From Corynebacterium sp. HMSC05H05 (GTDB lineage: Bacteria; Actinomycetota; Actinomycetes; Mycobacteriales; Mycobacteriaceae): a stretch of 64,000 nt of DNA. The stretch spans positions 49,365-113,364 of the forward strand of contig NZ_KV788410.1 in the NCBI RefSeq assembly GCF_001807265.1, written 5' to 3'. The notes under the pieces are model-generated. The model was not told the DNA's origin, ran no database searches, and worked only from the letters and a program-made list of their open reading frames with translations. A program made the position numbers and the translations under genes. Below are positions 34,611 through 44,498 of the stretch, piece by piece. Each line of letters opens with the position of its first letter. The first letter of the stretch is position 1.

Positions 34611-35390
34611 ATGAAAACTGCGTGGAAAGTTGTCCTGTCGATCATCGTGGCGGTGCTACTGCTGTTCATCGTGGCGGAGGCGGGCATCCGGGCGTTCGTG
34701 GCCAACCAGGTCACCTCCCAGGCCCCGGAGGGCACGTCGGTGTCCTTCGGCGCCAGCCCGGTGACCATCGGGCTGCTCGGCGGCAAGTTCCCGCACATGA
34801 CGGTGGACCAGCAGTCCGACCTGCAGATCAACGGCGACCAGATTTCCGGCACCCCGGCGTCCGTGGTGGACATGGACAACGTGCGCCTCAACAACGGCGA
34901 GCCGGTGGCTGAGTCCGTGCGCCTGACCACGGAGCTGCCCAACGACTTCGTGCGCGCCATGCTAAACCAGCAGATCCAGAATCAGATCGGCGACATCTTC
35001 CTCGCCAACGTCATCACCGTCTCCGACGTGGTGTCCAACGAGGAGGCCGGCACGTTCTCCATCGTGTTCACCTCAGGCGCGGCCGGGATTGAGCTGCAGC
35101 CGGTGATGCAGGACGGCCAGCTGACGTTCCAGGCGCGCAGCACCGAGCTGTTCGGCTTCGCGCTGCCCGACGACGTCGCCGACGCCATCAGCTCCGCCAT
35201 GTCACAGGGCGTCGAACAAGAGGCCACCGGCGGGATGAGCGTGGAAGACTTCACGGTCATCCCCGGTGGCCTCCGGGTAACGGTTTCGGGCAACGACGTG
35301 AACTTCAAGGAGCTGCAGGATATGCAGGAGTCCTCGCAGATGCCGGGGCAGCCGGAGCAGGCGCCCCAGCAGCCCGCCTACCAGCCGTAG
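34611..35390 (+). CDS. LmeA-like phospholipid-binding protein (DUF2993 type)
   Basis: A 259-residue exported protein. It begins with a short basic stretch and one hydrophobic segment (VVLSIIVAVLLLFIVAEAGI), probably an uncleaved anchor or signal. The rest is a soluble beta-rich domain, with repeated amphipathic strands such as VSFGASPVTIGLLGG KFPHM and a C-terminal FTVIPGGLRVTVSG as in the LmeA/DUF2993 family, which binds phospholipid and supports envelope lipids in mycobacteria. The tail is Gln/Pro-rich. ATG at 34611 has TAAACT 7 nt upstream. Its stop overlaps the convergent DUF2516 gene by 13 bp. Confidence 0.8.
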   Translation: MKTAWKVVLSIIVAVLLLFIVAEAGIRAFVANQVTSQAPEGTSVSFGASPVTIGLLGGKFPHMTVDQQSDLQINGDQISGTPASVVDMDNVRLNNGEPVAESVRLTTELPNDFVRAMLNQQIQNQIGDIFLANVITVSDVVSNEEAGTFSIVFTSGAAGIELQPVMQDGQLTFQARSTELFGFALPDDVADAISSAMSQGVEQEATGGMSVEDFTVIPGGLRVTVSGNDVNFKELQDMQESSQMPGQPEQAPQQPAYQP

Positions 35391-35692
35391 TCGCCGTTTA
35401 AGATGCGCTGGATCTGCGGGCGCACATCGAAGAAATAGATGCCGATGGCCACTGCGCCGAACCACGCGATGAACGGGAAGCGCAGCAGGCACGCCAGCGC
35501 CGCCAGCGCCAGGATGCCCACCCAGGCGCCCTTGGACTGGCGGTTCGCCGCCTCGAAAGCGTCGGCGCGGGTGGTGGCCGCCATAACAGCGCCGACGACG
35601 CCGGCTACGCCCACCACCAGCATCAGCACCATACCCACACGGGACGGCAGCATCATGATCTGGTGAATTTGGCTGACAGCGGCGGTATCCAT
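35378..35692 (-). CDS. DUF2516-family membrane protein
   Basis: A 104-residue protein with about three hydrophobic segments: VGMVLMLVVGVAGVVGAVMA, GILALAALACLL and FGAVAIGIYFF. The end FDVRPQIQRILNGDYGW is characteristic of the actinobacterial DUF2516 family; function unknown. The gene follows the coiled-coil protein gene with a 5-bp gap, so both are likely in one transcript. Its 3' end overlaps the LmeA-like gene on the opposite strand. Confidence 0.85.
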   Translation of the reverse strand: MDTAAVSQIHQIMMLPSRVGMVLMLVVGVAGVVGAVMAATTRADAFEAANRQSKGAWVGILALAALACLLRFPFIAWFGAVAIGIYFFDVRPQIQRILNGDYGW

Positions 35693-35697
35693 GGCGT

Positions 35698-36237
35698 TTA
35701 CTTCTTCAGGTCCTCGACGTTGACGGTGTTGGTGGTGTTGTCCACAACTTCGCCGTCGATGATATCGCCGCCGGTCTTCTCGCCGGCGAACTGGTCCTGG
35801 ATGCGCTGCACCAGGCCCTCGAAGCGGGTGCGCAGGTCGTCCACGGTGCCCTCGATGCCCTCGGTCTGGGTGCCGTCGAGGCGCTCGTTGAACGCGGCGC
35901 GTGCGTCGTCGATAGTGCTGCGCAGCTTCGCCTTCACGTCGTCGGTGAACTGCAGGTCGCGCTCGCGCAGGCTGTTGAAGAGCTTCTCCGCCTCGTCCGT
36001 GAAGTTGGTGGCGGCGCCGCGCACCTCGCCCTCGGTGTTCGCCTTGCTCAGGTTCTGACGCGCGTCCTCGGTGGCGGTCTTAAAGCGGTCCGACAGCTCG
36101 CCGGTGGCCTTGGTCAGCGCCGCACCGATAGCGGAGCCGGCGGACAGCAGCGCGTCGCCGGCCTCGCGGAGGTTGTTGCGCACCTCGTCGCCGGAGTTGT
36201 TCTCGGTGTTGTTGTTCAGGTTGGTGTTGTCGGTCAT
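35698..36237 (-). CDS. Acidic, helical protein of unknown function
   Basis: A 179-residue soluble protein. The first 20 residues are Asn-rich (TDNTNLNNNTENNSGDE), and the rest is predicted long amphipathic helix without Cys or Trp, compatible with a coiled coil (EAEKLFNSLRERDLQFTDD, DDARAAFNERLDG). Such proteins are conserved in corynebacteria next to DUF2516. No enzyme motif. It sits 14 bp after the DUF445 gene, and the three genes DUF445, this one and DUF2516 form a compact minus-strand operon. Confidence 0.82.
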   Translation of the reverse strand: MTDNTNLNNNTENNSGDEVRNNLREAGDALLSAGSAIGAALTKATGELSDRFKTATEDARQNLSKANTEGEVRGAATNFTDEAEKLFNSLRERDLQFTDDVKAKLRSTIDDARAAFNERLDGTQTEGIEGTVDDLRTRFEGLVQRIQDQFAGEKTGGDIIDGEVVDNTTNTVNVEDLKK

Positions 36238-36251
36238 CGTTCGCTCCTTCG

Positions 36252-37541
36252 CTAGTAGAAGATCAGTTGCGAACCAGTGTAAATAGCTAGCCCGGCCAGT
36301 GCACCGACGATCGTGCCGTTGAGACGGATGAACTGCAGGTCTTTACCCACCATGAGCTCGATTTTCTCCGCCGCTTCCTCGCCGTCCCACCGCTCGATGG
36401 TCTCGGCGATGATGCCCACGATCTGGTCGGCGCCGTTGTCCGCGGCGAAGTGCGTGGCCTTCTCCAGGGCCCGCTCGGCGTCGGCGCGGACCGCAGGGTC
36501 GTCGACAAGCTTTTGCCCCCACTCGCGCGCCGAAGCAGCTGCTTTACGACGAAGCCCGCTCTGCCCATCCGACGCCTGCGCCACAATCGACACCGAGAGC
36601 TGCTCCCAGATGCTGCCCGCCGCGGACGTGACCGCGCCGGAGCCCATGATGTCGGCCTTGAGCGCCTCCACCCGCGAGATCATCTCCCCATCGAACTGGA
36701 GGTCCTGGGCGAACTGGTTGATCTGGCGGCGGATCGCGCGGCGCGCCTCGTGGTGCGGGTTCGTGTCCACGTCCTCCATGAACGCCACCATCTCGTCGTA
36801 GACGCGCTGGCCCACCAACTCCTTGGCAAACCGCGGGGCCCAGCGCGGCATCCGCTCGTCGATCATGGTGACCACGGTGTCTTCCATGCCGTTGACCTTG
36901 CGGCGCCCCCAGGCGACGATGTCGTCGACGACCGGATCCACCTTGCCGTCCGCGATCAGCCCCTCCAGGGTGCGGCCCAGCGGCGGGCCCCAGATCGGCT
37001 CCGCCAGGCGGTCAATGAGCTGGGCGTTGATGAACGCCTCCGCCTCCTTCGGGTCGATGCCCTCGACCATCCGGACGGTGAACTTGCCTGCCTCCTCGCT
37101 GACACGCTCCGCGTTTTCCGGCTTGGCCAGCCAGCGGCCCACCCTCTCCGGAATGCCGGCAGCCATGACCTTGTCGGTGATGGTGCGGGCGTTGAGGAAG
37201 TTCTCGGACACGAAGTCGCTGAGCACCCCGGCAACCTGATCCTTTTTGTTGGGGATGATCGCGGTATGTGGGATGGGGATGCCCATCGGGTACTTAAACA
37301 GCGCGGTGACCGCGAACCAGTCCGCCAAACCGCCGACCATGCCCGCCTCCGCGGCGGCGCGGACGTAGCCGATCCAGGCGGCGTCGTTGCCCTGGGACTG
37401 CATCCACGAGCAGGTCAGGAACACCACCGCCATCAGCCCCAGCAGGCTGGTCACCGCGATCTTGTGCTTGCGCAGCACACGGCGGCGCTCGTCCTCGTTG
37501 GTGGGGGTGGGCATCATGGAAAGCTGCTCGCTCATGCCCAT
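36252..37541 (-). CDS. DUF445-family membrane protein
   Basis: A 429-residue protein. An N-terminal hydrophobic segment (VTSLLGLMAVVFLTCSW) is followed by the DUF445 core GGLADWFAVTALFKYPMGIP and IPHTAIIPNKKDQVAGVLSD, a long helical middle, and a C-terminal segment (NGTIVGALAGLAIYTGSQLI). The function of the family is not established; a role at the membrane or in envelope assembly is guessed elsewhere. The frame is open to 37865, but the upstream part overlaps the next gene. Start is ATG 37541 (MGMSEQLS) or ATG 37535; neither has a clear ribosome site. Confidence 0.87.
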   Translation of the reverse strand: MGMSEQLSMMPTPTNEDERRRVLRKHKIAVTSLLGLMAVVFLTCSWMQSQGNDAAWIGYVRAAAEAGMVGGLADWFAVTALFKYPMGIPIPHTAIIPNKKDQVAGVLSDFVSENFLNARTITDKVMAAGIPERVGRWLAKPENAERVSEEAGKFTVRMVEGIDPKEAEAFINAQLIDRLAEPIWGPPLGRTLEGLIADGKVDPVVDDIVAWGRRKVNGMEDTVVTMIDERMPRWAPRFAKELVGQRVYDEMVAFMEDVDTNPHHEARRAIRRQINQFAQDLQFDGEMISRVEALKADIMGSGAVTSAAGSIWEQLSVSIVAQASDGQSGLRRKAAASAREWGQKLVDDPAVRADAERALEKATHFAADNGADQIVGIIAETIERWDGEEAAEKIELMVGKDLQFIRLNGTIVGALAGLAIYTGSQLIFY

Positions 37542-37570
37542 GATTAAAGCAGGCGCGCCGACACGGACAC

Positions 37571-37605
37571 GAAAAATGCCCCCTCCGCAGGTAGAGAGGG
37601 CATTT
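37571..37605 (-). terminator. Intrinsic terminator of the 122-residue membrane protein gene
   Basis: AAATGCCC (37574-37581) and GGGCATTT (37598-37605) pair, with a loosely paired centre. On the minus strand the stem is followed by TTTTTC. It begins about 28 bp after the stop codon of the gene at 37634-38002. Confidence 0.75.
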
Positions 37606-37633
37606 CTAGGGGTGCGCGCGTGGCGCCGCGCGG

Positions 37634-38002
37634 TTAGTTCACGCGGCCGGTGCGCTTGCGGTACGCCTTGTAGTCCTTGCGGCCCACGACGACCAGGATG
37701 GCACCGAGGACGCCGGTGACCACTGCCTCGACAACGCCGAGGATGAGCAGGCGCTCCGCCAGACCGTGCGTCTGGGAGCCGAAGCCGTAGACCATCGCGC
37801 CGGCGCCCCACACGGCCAGACCGATGCCGAAGAGAGTGGACAGGATCAGGCCCATGGCGACCCAAGTCGGGATCCGGGTCAGGGAGGAGTGCGGAGCACT
37901 CAGAGACACCGGGTCGTAGCCCTCGATGTAGGTGTCATCGATGCGGCCAGCGTACTCCGGGTAGGACTCGTTGCGGATATCTGCAACTGCGGTGGAACCC
38001 AT
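37634..38002 (-). CDS. Small membrane protein of unknown function downstream of sdhB
   Basis: A 122-residue protein with a 45-residue polar N-terminus (ADIRNESYPEYAGRIDDTY) and two hydrophobic segments (VAMGLILSTLFGIGLAVWGA and LLILGVVEAVVTGVLGAILV), ending in a basic tail KDYKAYRKRTGR. I do not recognise the family. It follows sdhB after 100 bp and has its own terminator. A link with the succinate dehydrogenase membrane module is possible but only positional. Confidence 0.8.
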   Translation of the reverse strand: MGSTAVADIRNESYPEYAGRIDDTYIEGYDPVSLSAPHSSLTRIPTWVAMGLILSTLFGIGLAVWGAGAMVYGFGSQTHGLAERLLILGVVEAVVTGVLGAILVVVGRKDYKAYRKRTGRVN

Positions 38003-38102
38003 TGTTCTTGCTTCCTTCTTCAGCTTCGGTGTGGCTTCAGCGTGAGCTGCTGCGATGGTTCGAGTATACGACAGGCTTCATCGTTGCCCCTAGTCGTAAC
38101 CC

Positions 38103-38851
38103 CTAGTCGTCGCCGCCCTTGAAGGCGGCGCGGGCACGCTCGGCGTTGATCGCGCCGACCGCATCCAGTGGGATACCGGCCGGGCACACGTCGGCGCACT
38201 CGCCGTACAGCGAGCAGTGGCCGAAGTTGGTCTCCAGCTCGTCGACCATCTTGCGGGCGCGGCGGGAACGCTCCTGCTTACCCAGCGGCAGCAGCTTCAG
38301 GTGCTTCAGCTTCGCGCCGGTGAACAGGTGCGCAGCACCGTTCGGGCACGCAGCCACACACGCACCGCAGCCGATGCAGGCGGCGTAGTCGAGCGCGGTC
38401 TCCGCGTCGTGGTGGTTCACCGCCAGGGTGTCGGCGTCCGGCGCGGTGCCAGCGTTGACGGAGACGTAGCCGCCCTGCTCCATCACGCGGTCCAGTGCGG
38501 AGCGGTCCACGGCGAGGTCCTTGATCACCGGGAACGCGCCGGAGCGGAACGGCTCGATCTTCAGGGTGTCGCCGTCCTTGTAGTTGAACAGGCGCTGCAG
38601 GCAGGCAGTGGTGTTCTGGCCTGCGCCGTGCGGGCGGCCGTTGACCAGCAGGCCACAGGTGCCGCAGATGCCCTCGCGGCAGTCGGAGGCGAAAACGAAC
38701 GGCTCCTTGCCCTGCTCGACGTAGGTCGCGTTCACGTGGTCGAGCAGCTCCAGGATGGACATCTGCTCCACAGCGTCATCGACCTGGACGGTCTCGAAGC
38801 TGCCCTCGGTGTCAGGACCAGCCTGGCGCCAGATTTCAAGTGTCAGTTTCA

Positions 38852-38852
<1 letters not shown>
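38103..38852 (-). CDS. sdhB: Succinate dehydrogenase iron-sulfur subunit
   Basis: A 249-residue subunit that carries electrons from SdhA to the membrane haem/menaquinone site. The [2Fe-2S] cluster ligands are in SDCREGICGTCGLLVNGR plus a later Cys (TTACLQRL). The [4Fe-4S] and [3Fe-4S] ligands are in CIGCGACVAACPNG and CSLYGECADVCPAGI. It ends the sdhC-sdhA-sdhB operon; the ATG overlaps the sdhA stop (TAATG). No fourth subunit (SdhD) is present, as expected for the corynebacterial di-haem type. Confidence 0.96.
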
Positions 38853-40930
<2,078 letters not shown>

Positions 40931-40951
40931 AGTTGTTCTCCTAAAAAGCCG

Positions 40952-41725
40952 TTACCTGGAAAAATCCGGGACCCAGCCGAACGCGATAGCGAGCGGCATG
41001 ACAACGTTGCCAGCGACAACGATGAACGGGAGGATGTACGCGAGGATGACCATCAGGCCCTCGCCGCGCTTGCCCAGCCAACCGAGGTCGGACACCGCAA
41101 GGTAAATACCGTGGGTCAGGTGCAGCAGCAGCGCCAGGTTGGCAACCACGTACACCAGGGTGACCCACCAGCGGCCCGGGGCGAAGGTGGCGAGCAGGTT
41201 GTTTCGCACCGCACCGTGGACGAACTCGTCGGAGGCGACCGCCTGGCCGAGCGTCAGGTCCAGCAGGTGGAAGACGATGAACAGCAGCAGGATGATGCCG
41301 GTCCAGATCATCGACTTCGTGGCGGTGGACTGCCATCCACCCATCAGGTTCGTGCGCTTGAAGCGGCCGCGGGACGCGCTGGAGCGGGCGCGCAGGGCAA
41401 ATGCACCCCACACGTGCAGCACCAGGCAGGCCAGCAGGGCGATGCGGAGAATCCACAGGAAGCCCTCGCGCGGGAACAGCGGCTCGCCGATCGTGCGCAG
41501 GAACTCGCCGTAGTCGTCGATCGGCGCGGAGCCGTCGGCGTTCAGCGGCATGAAGATCTTCAGGTTGCCCACCATGTGGCCGAGGACGAACAGGCCGAAG
41601 ATCAGGCCAGTGATCGCCATGGTCAGCTTGACGGCCCACGTGGGGTAGGACGGCCGCTCGCGCAGCGGCTTCTCAGTAATTTTTCCGTGACGAATGGCTT
41701 CACGGTCTGCGTTTTGTACAGTCAT
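40952..41725 (-). CDS. sdhC: Succinate dehydrogenase cytochrome b subunit
   Basis: A 257-residue membrane anchor with five transmembrane segments that binds two haems and reduces menaquinone. Likely haem-ligand His residues lie in FVLGHMVGNLKIFM, LLACLVLHVWGAF, LLLFIVFHLLDLT and LALLLHLTHGIYLA. The start ATG is preceded by GGAGG at 4 nt. It is the first gene of sdhCAB, with 21 bp to sdhA. A GlxR-type site lies about 130 bp upstream. In C. glutamicum the regulator ramB adjoins sdhC; it is not here. Confidence 0.94.
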   Translation of the reverse strand: MTVQNADREAIRHGKITEKPLRERPSYPTWAVKLTMAITGLIFGLFVLGHMVGNLKIFMPLNADGSAPIDDYGEFLRTIGEPLFPREGFLWILRIALLACLVLHVWGAFALRARSSASRGRFKRTNLMGGWQSTATKSMIWTGIILLLFIVFHLLDLTLGQAVASDEFVHGAVRNNLLATFAPGRWWVTLVYVVANLALLLHLTHGIYLAVSDLGWLGKRGEGLMVILAYILPFIVVAGNVVMPLAIAFGWVPDFSR

Positions 41726-41854
41726 GGCACCTCCAGTGTCGCTAATACTCTAAGAGATAGTCCCCGCTCACACACACCGGATTGCCAGCTTCACCCCACG
41801 GGCCCCCTAACCTCAACCGCCACTTGAGCCCTTCATCCAGCGCTCCACATTGTT

Positions 41855-41870
41855 TGTGACCTTGGTCACC
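41855..41870. promoter_or_regulatory. GlxR/CRP-type binding site upstream of sdhC
   Basis: TGTGACCTTGGTCACC matches the corynebacterial GlxR consensus TGTGA-N6-TCACA at nine of ten defined positions. It lies 130 bp upstream of the sdhC start and about 120 bp upstream of the divergent SRPBCC gene. GlxR, the cAMP-binding CRP homologue, is known to regulate sdh genes in C. glutamicum, so the assignment fits context. Confidence 0.65.
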
Positions 41871-41932
41871 ACATTGCCCATCCACCTTGGACCCCACATT
41901 CTCCACCCCGTTCAGTGTCAATCTTTGGTTGG

Positions 41933-41951
41933 TTAGCTCCGCCTAACCTCC
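41933..41951. promoter_or_regulatory. DtxR-box-like sequence between sdhC and the SRPBCC gene
   Basis: TTAGCTCCGCCTAACCTCC agrees with the DtxR consensus TWAGGTWAGSCTWACCTWA at 14 of 19 positions by my alignment; the right half is good and the left half poor. It is about 40 bp upstream of the SRPBCC start. DtxR links iron and haem in corynebacteria, so a site here is plausible but weak. Confidence 0.3.
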
Positions 41952-41991
41952 GAGCCAACTCCATTCACCGAAAATCGGTACCCTGGCTGCC

Positions 41992-42456
41992 ATGGCTATC
42001 GACAAGAACACTGAGAACAAAGCAACCCGCCAGATCGACGCTCCTGCAGCCGAGATTTTCGACATCCTCTCCAACCCCGAGCGCCATGCTGAGACTGACA
42101 ATTCCGGCATGGTCGTCTCCGCGGACCAGGGTGAGCGCCTGAAGAACGTCGGCGACACTTTCACTATGAACATGACCAAGGAGGACGGCGACTACCAGAC
42201 CGTCAACGAGGTCTTCGCCATCCAGGACGACCGCATCATCGGCTGGAAGAACGTGGAGAACACCACCGCCGAGGTGAAGGTTGGCGCGAAGTGGCTCTAC
42301 GAGCTCGAGCCCATCGACGCCGACAACACCAACGTCACCCTCACCTACCAGCGCGACGAGCTGGAGGAGAACCTCCTGTCCATGACCGAGAAGTTCGACG
42401 ACGACTTCCTGGCCAAGTCCCTCGACTCCCTCGCAGAGGCAGTCGCAGGCGCATAA
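41992..42456 (+). CDS. SRPBCC-fold (polyketide cyclase/START-like) protein
   Basis: A 154-residue soluble protein with the helix-grip fold: TRQIDAPAAEIFDILSNPER at the start, strands such as RIIGWKNVENTTAEVKVGAK WLYELEP, and the closing C-terminal helix LAKSLDSLAEAVAGA. Members bind hydrophobic ligands; this ligand is unknown. The ATG has TACCCT (41979-41984) 7 nt upstream and no ribosome site. It diverges from sdhC, shares the upstream region with the GlxR-type site, and is followed by a terminator. Confidence 0.85.
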   Translation: MAIDKNTENKATRQIDAPAAEIFDILSNPERHAETDNSGMVVSADQGERLKNVGDTFTMNMTKEDGDYQTVNEVFAIQDDRIIGWKNVENTTAEVKVGAKWLYELEPIDADNTNVTLTYQRDELEENLLSMTEKFDDDFLAKSLDSLAEAVAGA

Positions 42457-42478
42457 GCCCCAGCTTTACGACGTCACC

Positions 42479-42519
42479 AAAGGCGGCCCGCCGGACCCAG
42501 CGCCCGGCCGGCCGCCTTT
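42479..42519 (+). terminator. Terminator of the SRPBCC gene
   Basis: AAAGGCGGCC (42479-42488) and GGCCGCCTTT (42510-42519) form a perfect 10-bp stem, extended inwards by CGCCGG/CCGG pairing. It starts 22 bp past the stop codon. The T-run is short (TTT), so efficiency may be moderate. Confidence 0.7.
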
Positions 42520-42586
42520 CGCATGCCCACGCCCCCGCCCGACCCCCGCTCTCGCCGCCGGGGTGTCGGAGCACCTCGCTCATCTA

Positions 42587-42903
42587 TGGATAACTCGCCG
42601 CCATCGTTATCCACAGCCCAGGTCTTTTGGAGCCTCTCTGCACAAAGGACGATATCGGCATTTGCCGTCCTGCCCCGACCGCGACCAGGGCTTTTGCCGC
42701 CGCTTCGGACCTAAATGCCGATATCGTCCTTTGTATTCGCCCCCTGACCCCGCCCCGCAGGTACCGTCGCACCTACGACCACTGCTTCCACCATCGACAC
42801 CGCCTGTGCCGGTAATGCGCATCAGATTCATTACGAACTGGGGAAATGCAGTCGACGTTTGCTGATGGTCTAGCAAGGGCGCACGCGCTGCTAGACCATC
42901 AGC
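42587..42903. repeat. Three inverted repeats in the 549-bp SRPBCC-lpd gap
   Basis: The convergent gap 42457-43005 has terminators at both ends and no gene. Between them are TGGATAAC/GTTATCCA (42587-42594, 42606-42613), a 22-bp perfect pair beginning ACAAAGGACGATATCGG (42642-42663, complement 42713-42734) and a 15-bp pair GCTGATGGTCTAGCA/TGCTAGACCATCAGC (42861-42875, 42889-42903). Loops are 11, 49 and 13 nt. None has a T-tract. TTATCCACA at 42607-42615 equals the DnaA-box consensus but is not in an origin context. Confidence 0.85.
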
Positions 42904-42948
42904 AAGCAGGTGCGGGCAGGCGGCGAGCGGGCAGCCGCCACAGCACGC

Positions 42949-42984
42949 AAAAAGGCGGGCCCGGGGTGAACGGGGCCCGCCTTT
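42949..42984 (-). terminator. Intrinsic terminator of lpd
   Basis: AAAGGCGGGCCC (42951-42962) and GGGCCCGCCTTT (42973-42984) form a perfect 12-bp stem with a 10-nt loop. On the minus strand TTTTT follows. It lies 21 bp beyond the lpd stop codon. Confidence 0.92.
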
Positions 42985-43005
42985 GGTGCGTCGTAAAGCG
43001 AAGGC

Positions 43006-44418
43006 TTAGAGATTGATCATGTGGCCTTCGACGCCGTGCGAGATCTCCTTGAGCACCTCGGACAGGGTCGGGTGGATGTGGATGGAGCGCGCGATCTCGC
43101 CTGCGGTGAGGTCGAAGCGCTGCGCCAGCACGACCTCCGGAAGCAGCTCGGAGACGTTCGCGCCGACCAGGTGCGCGCCGAGGATCTCACCGAACTCGGC
43201 GTCCGCGACGAGCTTGCCGAAGCCGGCGGTCTCGTTCAGACCGACTGCCTTGCCGTTCGCGGTGAACGGGAAGGTCGCGACCTTGATGTCGCGGTCCGGC
43301 CACTTCTCCTTCGCCTGCTCCTCGGTGTACCCCATGGAGGCGACCTGCGGGTTACAGAAGGTGGCGCGCGGGGTCATCATGTAATCCTCGATCTCGAGGG
43401 TCTCCGCGTCCGCGATGGTCTCGGCGGCGATGATGCCCTGGGCCTCAGCGACGTGGGCGAGCTGCAGCTTCGCGGTCACATCGCCGATGGCGTAGATGCC
43501 GTCGACGTTGGTGCGCATGCGCTCGTCAATGGCAATGGCGCCGCGGTCGGTGAGCTCGACGCCCGTGTTCTCCAGGCCGTAGCCCTCGGTGCGCGGGGCG
43601 AAGCCGACGGAGATCATCACGCGGTCCGCGGTGAGCGTCTCCACCTTATCGGTGCCGTTCTTCTTCACGTCCACCTCGACGGAATCGCCGTTGTCGCGCA
43701 CCTCGGTGGTGGCGTGGCCGGTCAGCAGCTTCACGCCGAGCTTCTTGTAGACCTTGGCGATCTCCTTGGAGACGTCCTTGTCCTCGTTGGGCAGGACGCG
43801 GTCCTGGTACTCGATGACCGTGACGTCAACGCCGTAGTTGGACAGCACGTAGGCGAACTCCATGCCGATCGCGCCAGCGCCGACGATGACCATCTTCTCC
43901 GGAGCCTCCGGGTTGAGGATCTGCTCCTCGTAGGAGACCACGTTCTCGGACAGCTCGATGCCCGGCAGGGTGCGCACCACAGCGCCGGTGGCGATGATGC
44001 AGTTGTCGAAGGTGACAGTCTTGCCCTTGTCGTCGCCCTCGGTGATCTCGATGGTCTTCGCGTCGGTGAAGGTGCCCAGGCCGTTGATCTCCTGGATCTT
44101 GTTCTTCTTCATCAGGTAGTGCACGCCGCCGACGATCTTCTGGGAGACCTTGCGGGAGCGCTTGTGGGCATCGGTGTAGTCGAACTCCACGTCGCCCTTG
44201 ATGCCGAACGTCTTTGCTTCGTGGTTGAAGATTTCAGCCACTTCAGCGTTCTTGATCAGGGCCTTGGACGGGATGCAGCCCACGTTGAGGCAGACACCGC
44301 CCCAGTACTGCTTCTCAATGACAGCTACCTTTTTACCAAGCTGAGCTGCACGGATGGCGGCGACGTAGCCACCGGGGCCAGCGCCGAGGACAACAACGTC
44401 AAAATGTTCTTTACTCAC
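43006..44418 (-). CDS. lpd: Dihydrolipoamide dehydrogenase
   Basis: A 470-residue FAD disulfide reductase, the E3 of pyruvate and 2-oxoglutarate dehydrogenase complexes. The FAD motif is [20 protein letters not shown]. The redox disulfide is Cys43-Cys48 in [14 protein letters not shown]. The NAD motif is [18 protein letters not shown], then DGIYAIGDV, and the C-terminal His-Glu pair is in [12 protein letters not shown]. The start is the GTG at 44418; the nearby ATG at 44425 is out of frame. The ribosome site is weak. It diverges from the first mycolyltransferase gene. Confidence 0.96.
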   Translation of the reverse strand: MSKEHFDVVVLGAGPGGYVAAIRAAQLGKKVAVIEKQYWGGVCLNVGCIPSKALIKNAEVAEIFNHEAKTFGIKGDVEFDYTDAHKRSRKVSQKIVGGVHYLMKKNKIQEINGLGTFTDAKTIEITEGDDKGKTVTFDNCIIATGAVVRTLPGIELSENVVSYEEQILNPEAPEKMVIVGAGAIGMEFAYVLSNYGVDVTVIEYQDRVLPNEDKDVSKEIAKVYKKLGVKLLTGHATTEVRDNGDSVEVDVKKNGTDKVETLTADRVMISVGFAPRTEGYGLENTGVELTDRGAIAIDERMRTNVDGIYAIGDVTAKLQLAHVAEAQGIIAAETIADAETLEIEDYMMTPRATFCNPQVASMGYTEEQAKEKWPDRDIKVATFPFTANGKAVGLNETAGFGKLVADAEFGEILGAHLVGANVSELLPEVVLAQRFDLTAGEIARSIHIHPTLSEVLKEISHGVEGHMINL

Positions 44419-44498
44419 GCTGCATATCGTACGTGGCCGTCTGGCAAAATGTTGCGGAGCATCTTGTTTCTTCCTTGAATGAAAGTGAGCGATTCACT

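Noticed and set aside
38087..38110. CCCCTAGTCGT repeated at 13-bp spacing across the sdhB stop codon
   Set aside because: Very short local duplication with no evident consequence, since the first stop is retained.
42607..42615. TTATCCACA, an exact DnaA-box consensus
   Set aside because: Single full box inside a short palindrome, no dnaA/dnaN nearby and no AT-rich unwinding region; it is part of the local palindrome set, not an origin.
44484..44498. AGTGA-N5-TCACT upstream of the first mycolyltransferase as a GlxR site
   Set aside because: Spacer is 5 rather than 6 and the outer bases do not match; it also touches the start codon. Might still be another operator.
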